Below, piece by piece: positions 6,447 to 11,548 of a stretch of 11,548 bases of DNA. Below the pieces are notes generated by a model, which saw only the letters and a list, made by a program, of their open reading frames with translations, had not been told where the DNA came from and ran no database searches. The stretch spans positions 3,221 through 14,768 of the forward strand of contig DFEW01000018.1 in assembly GCA_002369195.1 (NCBI GenBank), written 5' to 3'. Position numbers and translations under genes: made by a program. Position 1 is the first letter of the stretch, and each line of letters opens with the position of its first letter. This stretch comes from Christensenella sp. UBA3792. Its GTDB lineage: Bacteria; Bacillota; Clostridia; Christensenellales; CAG-138.

Positions 6447-6784
6447 CAATCGAAACCCTGCGCGCATACGGCGCGAACGTGAATGAAGGACTGACGCGCT
6501 GTCTCAACAACGAGGCGTTCTATCTGCGCCTTGTCAAGATGAGCGCGATGGACAAAAACTTCGACCGCCTCAACGAGGCGCTGGACGCGGGCGACAGACA
6601 GGCCGCGTTCGAAGCGGCGCACGCCTTAAAAGGCGCGATCGGCAACCTCGCGCTGACGCCGATTCTGGAGCCGGTGAGCGCGCTGACCGAGCTGCTGCGC
6701 CACGAAAACGACGAGGACCCGACGCCCTATCGCGATCGGATCAATGCGCAGAAGGCCGCGCTCAATGCGCTGATCGACGGATAA
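6440..6784 (+). CDS. Hpt domain phosphotransfer protein
   Basis: Single-domain histidine phosphotransfer protein of 114 residues, expected to pass phosphate between response-regulator receiver domains in the cytoplasm. The key motif is 'AAHALKGAIGNLAL' with His61 as the phosphorylated residue, in the HxLKG pattern typical of Hpt four-helix bundles. The following helices (72-113) complete the bundle. The ATG at 6440 lies within the end of the diguanylate cyclase gene (seven-base overlap), and AAAGGA precedes it, so translation is probably coupled. No histidine kinase or receiver domain is in the window, so partners must be encoded elsewhere. It is the last gene of the operon; the inverted-repeat element 26 bases downstream probably terminates the transcript. 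Confidence 0.93.
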   Translation: MLTIETLRAYGANVNEGLTRCLNNEAFYLRLVKMSAMDKNFDRLNEALDAGDRQAAFEAAHALKGAIGNLALTPILEPVSALTELLRHENDEDPTPYRDRINAQKAALNALIDG

Positions 6785-6842
6785 CCGCCGCAAAACAACA
6801 ATCGGACACAAAAAAGGGGCTGTTAAGAAAGTCTTGCGTGTC

Positions 6843-6869
6843 ATCCTGAATCGCGAAGCGATGAAGGAT
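6843..6869 (+). repeat. Hairpin with symmetric GA internal loop (copy A)
   Basis: ATCCT (6843-6847) pairs with AGGAT (6865-6869), and ATCGC (6850-6854) pairs with GCGAT (6858-6862) around the loop GAA. The two stems are separated on each side by GA (6848-6849 and 6863-6864). It lies in the left arm of the 162-bp element. Confidence 0.7.
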
Positions 6870-6922
6870 CTCAGAACGAAACTGTCTTGTCATGCAACAC
6901 TGTTTCAAACTTGCGTTCAGAG

Positions 6923-6945
6923 ATTCTTCGCCTGCGGCTCAGAAT
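6923..6945 (-). repeat. Hairpin with symmetric GA internal loop (copy B)
   Basis: ATTCT (6923-6927) pairs with AGAAT (6941-6945), and GCC (6930-6932) pairs with GGC (6936-6938) around a three-base loop. The internal dinucleotides are TC/TC on plus, hence GA/GA on minus. It is the mirror partner of copy A in the right arm of the 162-bp element. Confidence 0.7.
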
Positions 6946-6981
6946 GACAGACTTTCTTAACAGCCCCTTTTTATGCGCGGT

Positions 6982-8034
6982 TTACAGCTTTCGGAGCACC
7001 TGCTCCTTGTTGCGGGCGAAGCGGATCGCGGTATCGCGCTCGATCAGCCCTTCGGCGTAGAGGTTGACGATCGACTGGTCCATCGTGATCATGCCCTCGG
7101 CCGCGCTCGACATGATCGTGTTGTCGATCTGGTGGATCTTGCGCTCGCGGATCAGACTTTGGATCGCCTTGTTCATGTGCATGATCTCGAACGCGGGCAC
7201 GAGTCCGCCGCCCTTGCGCGGCAGAAGCTGCTGCGAAATGACCGTGTGCAGCACGGAACAGAGCTGAATGCGCACCTGCTCCTGCTGTTCGGCGGGGAAG
7301 GTATCGACGATGCGGTCGATCGTGCTGACCGCGGTGCGCGTATGCAGCGTCGTCAGCAGAAGGTGACCCGTTTCCGCCGCCGTCATCGCCGCGCGGATCG
7401 TCTCAAGGTCGCGCATTTCGCCGAGCTGAATGACGTCCGGGCTCTGGCGCAGGCACGCGCGCAGGGCGGTGGGGAAGGTGGCGGTGTCGATCGCGACCTC
7501 GCGTTGGCTGATGATGCTCATCTTGTCGCGGTGCAGGTACTCGATCGGGTCCTCCAGCGTAATGATGTGGCACGAGCGCGTCTGATTGATGCGGTCGATC
7601 ATGCAGGCGAGCGTCGTGGATTTGCCCGAGTCCGCCGCGCCGGTGACGAGCACCATGCCGTTGTGCAGCTTGGACAGGTCCATGATCTGCTCGGGGATGC
7701 GCATCTGCCGGTAGTCGGGAATCGCGAACGATACGACGCGGATGACCGCCGCCATCGAGCCGCGCTGCCGGTACGTGTTCACACGGAAGCGCGCCAGCCC
7801 CGGCACCGCAAAGGAAAAGTCGTCGTCCCAGGTGCGAAAGAACACGTCCGTCTCGCGGTTTGCGAGCGCGTAGATCTCCAGAATGAGCGCCTTGGTATCG
7901 TCGGGCAGGAGCTTATGCTCGTCGAGCGGGACGAGCTCCCTGCCGAGCCGGATGCAGCAGGGAGCGCCGGCAAGGATGAACAGGTCCGCCGCGCCGCGCT
8001 GCGTTGCCTCCGTAATGTATTCCATCAAAGTCAT
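6982..8034 (-). CDS. pilT: PilT-type type IV pilus retraction ATPase
   Basis: Hexameric cytoplasmic ATPase expected to power pilus retraction at the PilC platform; 350 residues, the usual PilT length. Residues 1-110 are the N-terminal PAS-like domain (with 'GAADLFILAGAPCCIRLGRE'). The RecA-like domain follows: Walker A GAADSGKST (132-140), Asp box with TLEDPIE (159-165), Walker B region 'VIQLGEMRDLETIRAAMTAA' (201-220), and His box TGHLLLTTLHT (222-232). AIQSLIRE (290-297) matches the AIRNLIRE signature that marks PilT rather than the PilB assembly ATPase. Walker A is unusual, since most PilT have GPTGSGKST, but the essential G, GK and S/T are kept. The start was chosen for the perfect AGGAGG that directly follows the stop codon of the previous gene. 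It is the last gene of the pilus operon. In some clostridial clusters the gene next to this position is the assembly ATPase, which is absent here. Confidence 0.93.
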   Translation of the reverse strand: MTLMEYITEATQRGAADLFILAGAPCCIRLGRELVPLDEHKLLPDDTKALILEIYALANRETDVFFRTWDDDFSFAVPGLARFRVNTYRQRGSMAAVIRVVSFAIPDYRQMRIPEQIMDLSKLHNGMVLVTGAADSGKSTTLACMIDRINQTRSCHIITLEDPIEYLHRDKMSIISQREVAIDTATFPTALRACLRQSPDVIQLGEMRDLETIRAAMTAAETGHLLLTTLHTRTAVSTIDRIVDTFPAEQQEQVRIQLCSVLHTVISQQLLPRKGGGLVPAFEIMHMNKAIQSLIRERKIHQIDNTIMSSAAEGMITMDQSIVNLYAEGLIERDTAIRFARNKEQVLRKL

Positions 8035-8046
8035 GGTATGTCCTCC

Positions 8047-8454
8047 TTATGCGTCGGGTCCGAAGAAGCCGTCCCAAAGCTCGTGTTCGGTCTCCTCGAT
8101 CATGCTTTCGTCGATCGCCGCCTGCCAGCGCAGGACGGTGAAGGTGTCGCCGTTCTGTTCGATCTCCACGTACAGACTCTGGCGCTCGTCGATCGGGCAG
8201 CGGTACGAATAGACCGCGCCGTCCCGTTCGACGCCGTCGACCGGTTCGCCCGCGCGGATCTTTGCGAACATGCGCTCCGCCTGCTCATCCGCGGCGTAGT
8301 ACGCCTGCGTCGCGCGGGTGCTGCTTTCGGACAGCGCGTCGCCCGCCTTGGCGGTGGAGAGGGAGAGCACGGCAAAGACCGTGAGGCACAGCACGGCGAA
8401 GATCATCATCAGCGCGCTGCCGCCGAGGGTGGATATGGAACCGTTCTGTTTCAT
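8047..8454 (-). CDS. Small bitopic membrane protein of the pilus cluster
   Basis: Protein of 135 residues with one N-terminal membrane helix (about 12-34) and an otherwise soluble, probably extracytoplasmic domain. The ATG at 8452-8454 has AGGAGG seven bases ahead; an in-frame ATG farther upstream has no comparable site. It contains 'GGSALMMIFAVLCLTVFAVL' followed by a helical stretch 'ALSESSTRATQAYYAADEQA' that would continue from the membrane, as in pilin alpha-1 helices, then a beta-rich part (70-112). The arrangement resembles PilX-like minor pilins, but there is no Gly-x4-Glu prepilin cleavage motif. Its start overlaps the preceding gene's stop (ATGA), and pilT follows after 12 bases. 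I infer a minor pilin-like or assembly role from context; the specific family is not identified. Confidence 0.82.
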   Translation of the reverse strand: MKQNGSISTLGGSALMMIFAVLCLTVFAVLSLSTAKAGDALSESSTRATQAYYAADEQAERMFAKIRAGEPVDGVERDGAVYSYRCPIDERQSLYVEIEQNGDTFTVLRWQAAIDESMIEETEHELWDGFFGPDA

Positions 8455-8870
8455 TCGATCGCCTCCTGCCATGCGCACGTGAGCCGGAACAGCTCCTTGC
8501 CGTCCCGGTCGGTGACCGTCACGGCTGCGGTGCCGAGCCCCGGTACCGGTTCGTCGTCGGTTTTCTGCACGGTCATGGAAAAGACGCCGTCGGCGCTTTC
8601 GTTCCAGTCGACGTCATAGCCGAACGACCATACGCCGTCCGCGCCGACGCTGCCGCCGAGAATCGCGCTTGCGCGATCCAGATCCCCGTGCGTGCTCTTG
8701 AGCGTTTCCGCCGCGTTCTGCGCGTACAGCGCCGCGTGATCGCGGTTCTCGCTGGCGATCGAGAGCGCTTCGGACTTCGCGAACGCCTGCAGGCAGATCG
8801 CCGCCGCAAGCGAGAAAAACAGGACCATCAGAAGCTGACCCATCAGGGCCAGAGGCGCTTTGCTGTTCAC
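8451..8870 (-). CDS. Small bitopic membrane protein of the pilus cluster, minor-pilin-like
   Basis: Protein of 139 residues starting at a GTG (8868-8870) with GGGGAGG ahead; no better start exists in frame. There is a membrane helix at about 8-30, then an amphipathic helix ('SEALSIASENRDHAALYAQN', extending to about residue 60) and a beta-rich C-terminal domain (78-136). This is a pseudopilin-like layout: an N-terminal hydrophobic helix running into a globular head. The classical prepilin motif is missing: no conserved Gly before the helix with Glu five residues in. The GTG overlaps the upstream stop codon and its own stop overlaps the next start, so the three genes are translationally coupled. 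Function is inferred only from this context and the shape of the protein. Confidence 0.82.
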   Translation of the reverse strand: MNSKAPLALMGQLLMVLFFSLAAAICLQAFAKSEALSIASENRDHAALYAQNAAETLKSTHGDLDRASAILGGSVGADGVWSFGYDVDWNESADGVFSMTVQKTDDEPVPGLGTAAVTVTDRDGKELFRLTCAWQEAIE

Positions 8871-9355
8871 GGGCGCACCTCCCCTCCGCGCAAAAGCACG
8901 CGCACGACCTGCTCGCCGCCGTCGTCGCGGATGCGCATCGTAATGAGCCCGCCGTCCGTCTCCGCCTCCAGCGCGTCCGCAGGCAGGATGTGCTCGCCGT
9001 TCTCAAGGTCCGCTTCCGCGTCCGAGAACAGGAACAGCTCACAGAGCCATCCGTCGCGGCAATAGAGCCACGTTTCATACGAATCGAGCTCGTATACCTC
9101 CCTGAGGCAGATCACCGTCGTACCGTCCTCTGAACGCACGGAAACGGCGTCGCTCGACTGCGCCTGGTGCATGCGGGTGGTCAGGTACTGCGAAGCGGTG
9201 CGCGCGTCGTATGCGCCTTGATCGCGTGCGGTCAGCCGGTCGTAGACGCGGGTTCCGGAGATCAGCACCGAGAGGATGCACACCGCGAACACGCCGAACA
9301 GCAGCAGCACCATGAGCCCGCTTAAATTCTGTTTTTGAGAGCTGCGGTCATTCAT
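8867..9355 (-). CDS. DUF4860-type membrane protein of the pilus cluster
   Basis: Protein of 162 residues with a short hydrophilic N-terminus, one membrane helix (about 13-33, 'LSGLMVLLLFGVFAVCILSV') and an extracytoplasmic domain. The pattern after the helix (GTRVYDRLTARDQGAYDARTA, 34-54, then YLTTRMHQAQ) and the Trp/Tyr-containing strands 'SYETWLYCRDGWLCELF' fit what I know as DUF4860, a family of unknown function found in Clostridia near type II secretion/type IV pilus genes. The ATG overlaps the end of the preceding gene by eight bases, and GAAGGG serves as ribosome binding site. There is no prepilin peptidase motif. The DUF4860 assignment is from memory of the pattern and needs a profile search to confirm. 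Confidence 0.83.
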   Translation of the reverse strand: MNDRSSQKQNLSGLMVLLLFGVFAVCILSVLISGTRVYDRLTARDQGAYDARTASQYLTTRMHQAQSSDAVSVRSEDGTTVICLREVYELDSYETWLYCRDGWLCELFLFSDAEADLENGEHILPADALEAETDGGLITMRIRDDGGEQVVRVLLRGGEVRP

Positions 9356-9668
9356 TGCCCTTCTCCAATACGGTGATGTCCGGAATCAGGTTCTGCGCAA
9401 AAATGTCATAGTGGATGATGTAGCGGTCCTCGTCGACCCGAAGACCGTAATGCTCGATCAGGTAATCGATGTCGGGCGGGTACGCACCCTCCGCGGCGAA
9501 GCAGGCAACGGCGGCGCGGCGCACGGCGTCCTCCAGCTTGGTGACGCCCTGCCTGCCGATCTCCTCACGCACGTTTTTGAGCGCGACAAAGAACGCCGCA
9601 AGCACGGCGACCGCCAGCAGCGCCCACAGAGCGCCTTTGAGGATCGATTTGGACAGCGTTCGTTTCAT
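9348..9668 (-). CDS. Short pseudopilin-like membrane protein
   Basis: Protein of 106 residues with a basic N-terminus (MKRTLSKSILKG), a membrane helix (about 12-30) and a small C-terminal domain. Residues 41-75 (VTKLEDAVRRAAVACFAAEG, then AYPPDIDYLIEHYGL) follow the pattern of pseudopilin first helices, where an alpha helix is followed by a 'YP' turn and a short conserved helix. The tail 'YIIHYDIFAQNLIPDITVLE' is probably a beta sheet. There is no canonical prepilin cleavage site, so it may remain membrane-anchored. The ribosome binding site is weak (GGG at about ten bases), which fits coupling to pilC, whose stop lies six bases upstream. The function is not known; a role as minor pilin or platform partner is inferred from operon position. 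Confidence 0.82.
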   Translation of the reverse strand: MKRTLSKSILKGALWALLAVAVLAAFFVALKNVREEIGRQGVTKLEDAVRRAAVACFAAEGAYPPDIDYLIEHYGLRVDEDRYIIHYDIFAQNLIPDITVLEKGNE

Positions 9669-9674
9669 GCGTTT

Positions 9675-10709
9675 TTACCCGATTGCGGACATGATGTTCA
9701 TCAGCGGCAGCATGACCGACAGCAGGATCATGCCGACCAGCAGGGAGGCGATGATGACGAGCGTCGGCTCGACGCGGCTGACCTTTTCGTGGATCGCCGC
9801 CTCGCTGCGTTCGCTCATGCGCGCGGTGATCTGCTCCATCGCGGCATCGCCCACGCCGCTGCGAAGACCCGCGGCGAGCAGGCGACATTCCGCCTTCGGC
9901 AGCAGGTCGGCGTTTTCCAGCGCCTTGGCGAGCGGCACGTCGTTTTCGATCTCCTTGAGACACGCGTCGACGCGTCCCTTCGCGGAGGGAACCTCTTCGA
10001 GAATCTCGCCCGAAAGGGTCAGCGCCTCTTCGATCGGCATGCCGCTGTGCAGACCCATCGACAGCGCCATCGCAAAGCGCGCGTCGTTGACCCGCCGCGA
10101 AACGCCCTTGTCGCCGCGCGTTCTGCGCCACAGCGAGACCGCCTTTGCGCGGACCTTGTCGGACACCGCGAGCAGCAGGCAGCCGAGCACGAGCACGCCG
10201 AGCACGATGCACAGCACCGGCATGATCTTGCCGAGCACGTTGCCGAATTTGAGCAGCGCGCCCGCAACGCCGGTGAGCGTCACGCCGAATTGCGCGTAGA
10301 CGCGGTCGAAGATCGGCAGCACGTACACGAGCAGCACGACGATCACGACGAGCATGATGAGAAGCAGGATGACGGGGTAGAGCAGCGAGGTGCGCAGCTG
10401 ACGGCCGAGCCGTTCGCGCCCCTGATAGTAATCGGCGAGCGCGTTGAGCGTTTCCTCCGTGCGGCCGGACAGGTCGCCGACCTTCAAAAGACGCGCGGCA
10501 TAGGCGGGAAATACGCCCGCCCGGTCGAACGCTTCCGACAGAGACGCGCCGTCGTCCGCGGCCTGCGCCATGCCCTCGAGCAGCGCGCGGTGCTTGCCGC
10601 CGTCGTCCGCCATCAGGGTCAGCGCGTCCGCGTTCCCCATTCCCGCATGCAGCAGGTATGCAAGCTCCCGACACAGGGTGCTGACTTCATCATTGGACAG
10701 TTGCTTCAT
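9675..10709 (-). CDS. pilC: PilC/GspF inner-membrane platform protein
   Basis: Polytopic membrane platform that couples cytoplasmic ATPases to pilus assembly and retraction; 344 residues, slightly shorter than typical PilC (about 400) and close to GspF-like proteins of Gram-positive bacteria. Two T2SSF domains are visible: residues 8-130, with 'LCRELAYLLHAGMGNADALT' and TSLLYPVILLL, and 208-340, with 'RFAMALSMGLHSGMPIEEAL' and VEPTLVIIASLLVG. Membrane helices are at about 112-134, 162-182 and 315-337. The Pro in the YPV and EPT motifs and the LxxG-rich repeats are family hallmarks. GAGAGGG precedes the ATG. It lies nine bases after the transglutaminase-like gene and six before the next gene. 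Whether the machine is a pilus or a secretion or competence pseudopilus cannot be told from this gene alone, but the PilT downstream favours a retractable pilus. Confidence 0.93.
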   Translation of the reverse strand: MKQLSNDEVSTLCRELAYLLHAGMGNADALTLMADDGGKHRALLEGMAQAADDGASLSEAFDRAGVFPAYAARLLKVGDLSGRTEETLNALADYYQGRERLGRQLRTSLLYPVILLLIMLVVIVVLLVYVLPIFDRVYAQFGVTLTGVAGALLKFGNVLGKIMPVLCIVLGVLVLGCLLLAVSDKVRAKAVSLWRRTRGDKGVSRRVNDARFAMALSMGLHSGMPIEEALTLSGEILEEVPSAKGRVDACLKEIENDVPLAKALENADLLPKAECRLLAAGLRSGVGDAAMEQITARMSERSEAAIHEKVSRVEPTLVIIASLLVGMILLSVMLPLMNIMSAIG

Positions 10710-10718
10710 GGTACCCTC

Positions 10719-11548
10719 TCAATAAAAGTATTTCTCCGCGTAGTTGCTTCCGTTTCCGATAAACCGTTCGATATTGGCCTCGCTCTTGCCGACGGCGTCG
10801 AAGGTCGGGTCCATGCGGACCCAGCTCGTGCCGTCGAAGTGAATCGCGTTGATCCAGCCCTCCTCCGGCGACCACACGCGGATCCACGCGTGATAGGCCT
10901 TGCCGACGTAGCCGAACACGAGCTTGCACGGCACGCCTCTCAGCCGCAGCATCGCCGTCATCAGCGACGCGTAGTCGAAGCAGATGCCGCGCTTTCGCGA
11001 CAGCACGCGGTCGAGATCCGGCACGTAGCCGCTCTTGACCGTCGCCGCCTGCACGTAGTCGTACGCCATGTTGCCGATCACGTAGGTATAGACGGCGTCC
11101 ACCTTGGACATCACGTCCGTGCAGTCGCCCGCAAGCTCCTCGGACTTGGCGATCGTGTTCTGCGCCTGCGCGTAGTTCACATACGCGTTGGGAATCAGAA
11201 ACGGCGCGAACTCGTCGGTCAGAACGACGTCGAACGACACGCCGATGACGGTCGCGTAGCGGGTGCCGCCTGCGTTCTCATAGATCGAGACGCCGTAGCG
11301 TCCGTCGCCCTCCGAAAGCGGGCAGACCATCCAGTCGCCGTAATGCAGGTCGTACGTGTAGGTCGATTTTCGCGTGATCTGAATCTTGAACTTGCGGTCG
11401 CTTTCGTCGAGCCGCTTGATCATGACGTAGCCGTCGGCGGTGTTCGAATAGTCGATGATCGCCTTGCCGCACTCGCGCGTCTGCGTCCCGCTTGCCTCCG
11501 GCAGCTTCATCGGCTCGGGCGTCGGCTCCGGCGTGGGCGTCGGTTCCG
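10719..11548 (-). CDS. Transglutaminase-like domain protein, 5' end outside the window
   Basis: The last 276 codons of a larger gene; the reading frame stays open to the window edge. The visible N-terminus is a Pro/Thr/Glu linker (EPTPTPEPTPEP just before Met at 11508-11510), so that Met is internal and not a start. Such linkers usually follow a signal peptide or lipoprotein anchor, so the protein is probably extracytoplasmic. The transglutaminase-like core is recognisable. Counting from that Met, Cys177 lies in RGICFDYASLMTAMLRLRG, His207 in YHAWIRVW, and Asp234 in WVRMDPTFD; together they form the expected Cys-His-Asp triad. Residues 1-120 form a beta-rich domain of no recognised family. 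In such proteins the fold may act as a cysteine protease, cross-linker or amidase; the substrate is unknown. It lies nine bases upstream of pilC in the same direction, and so is the first visible gene of the pilus operon. Confidence 0.88.
   Translation of the reverse strand, partial: EPTPTPEPTPEPMKLPEASGTQTRECGKAIIDYSNTADGYVMIKRLDESDRKFKIQITRKSTYTYDLHYGDWMVCPLSEGDGRYGVSIYENAGGTRYATVIGVSFDVVLTDEFAPFLIPNAYVNYAQAQNTIAKSEELAGDCTDVMSKVDAVYTYVIGNMAYDYVQAATVKSGYVPDLDRVLSRKRGICFDYASLMTAMLRLRGVPCKLVFGYVGKAYHAWIRVWSPEEGWINAIHFDGTSWVRMDPTFDAVGKSEANIERFIGNGSNYAEKYFY

Larger units (their letters stand above)
6811..6972. repeat. 162-bp inverted-repeat element, probable bidirectional terminator
   Basis: Bases 6811-6834 are the perfect inverted complement of 6949-6972 (24 bp: A-run, GGGGC, TGTTAAGAAAGTCT). 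Inside these, the arms continue to match imperfectly for about 35-40 more bases, with a four-base insertion in the left arm. Both ends finish in a run of five T on the outgoing strand, directly after a GC-rich stem. It fills the gap between two convergent operons (Hpt ends at 6784, pilT at 6982). Both functions, a mobile-element-like repeat (no open frame) and a two-way terminator, are compatible. The loop between the perfect arms is long (114 bases) but has secondary structure of its own. No target-site duplication is evident. Confidence 0.85.

Noticed and set aside
4983..6467. Long minus-strand open frame opposite the diguanylate cyclase
   Set aside because: It is Arg/Leu/Val-rich antisense translation typical of GC-rich DNA. 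The plus strand encodes complete GGDEF motifs.
6973..8619. 548-residue plus-strand open frame opposite pilT and the next gene
   Set aside because: It is antisense to a protein with every PilT signature, and its start sits at the edge of the inverted-repeat element without a ribosome binding site.

Overview
The window looks like chromosomal DNA from a GC-rich, spore-forming member of the Clostridia (Bacillota). The evidence is a SipL-like spore-envelope protein (DUF3794 regions plus LysM), a DUF4349 lipoprotein, a DUF4860-type protein in a Gram-positive type IV pilus-like cluster, strong AGGAGG ribosome binding sites and sigma-A-type promoters. Coding density is high. I see no rRNA, tRNA, CRISPR array, transposase or phage gene, and no gene-free stretch longer than 300 bases. 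The genus cannot be told from the sequence alone.

Left part (1-3210). The first 216 bases hold no gene. They carry a hairpin, a 24-bp tandem repeat and an intrinsic terminator. On the minus strand follow a DUF4349 lipoprotein and a small ModE-type winged-helix regulator. Divergent from these, on the plus strand, is the SipL-like protein, which ends in its own terminator.

Middle part (3243-6784). A good promoter drives a tight four-gene plus-strand operon: (1) a winged-helix/BTAD regulator whose C-terminus looks like a degenerate GGDEF domain; (2) a small unrecognised protein made of two copies of one domain, with a second strong ribosome binding site and in-frame ATG before copy two; (3) a membrane diguanylate cyclase with intact GGDEF and RxxD inhibitory site; (4) an Hpt phosphotransfer protein. 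The operon reads as a signalling module that makes c-di-GMP and may sense it or respond to it.

A 162-bp inverted-repeat element (6811-6972) fills the gap between this operon and the next, converging one. It probably terminates both. It contains two copies of a small hairpin with symmetric GA internal loops, and a third copy lies at the left edge of the window. Paired base changes between copies suggest that the structure is kept.

Right part (6982-11548, all minus strand). Seven tightly packed genes form a type IV pilus or type II secretion-like operon. In transcription order they are a transglutaminase-like protein on a Pro-Thr-Glu linker (its 5' end lies outside the window), a PilC/GspF membrane platform protein, four small proteins each with one N-terminal membrane helix, and a PilT-type retraction ATPase. 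No assembly ATPase, major pilin or prepilin peptidase is visible, and none of the four small proteins has a classical prepilin cleavage motif. The neighbouring c-di-GMP operon may control this machine, but that is inference.
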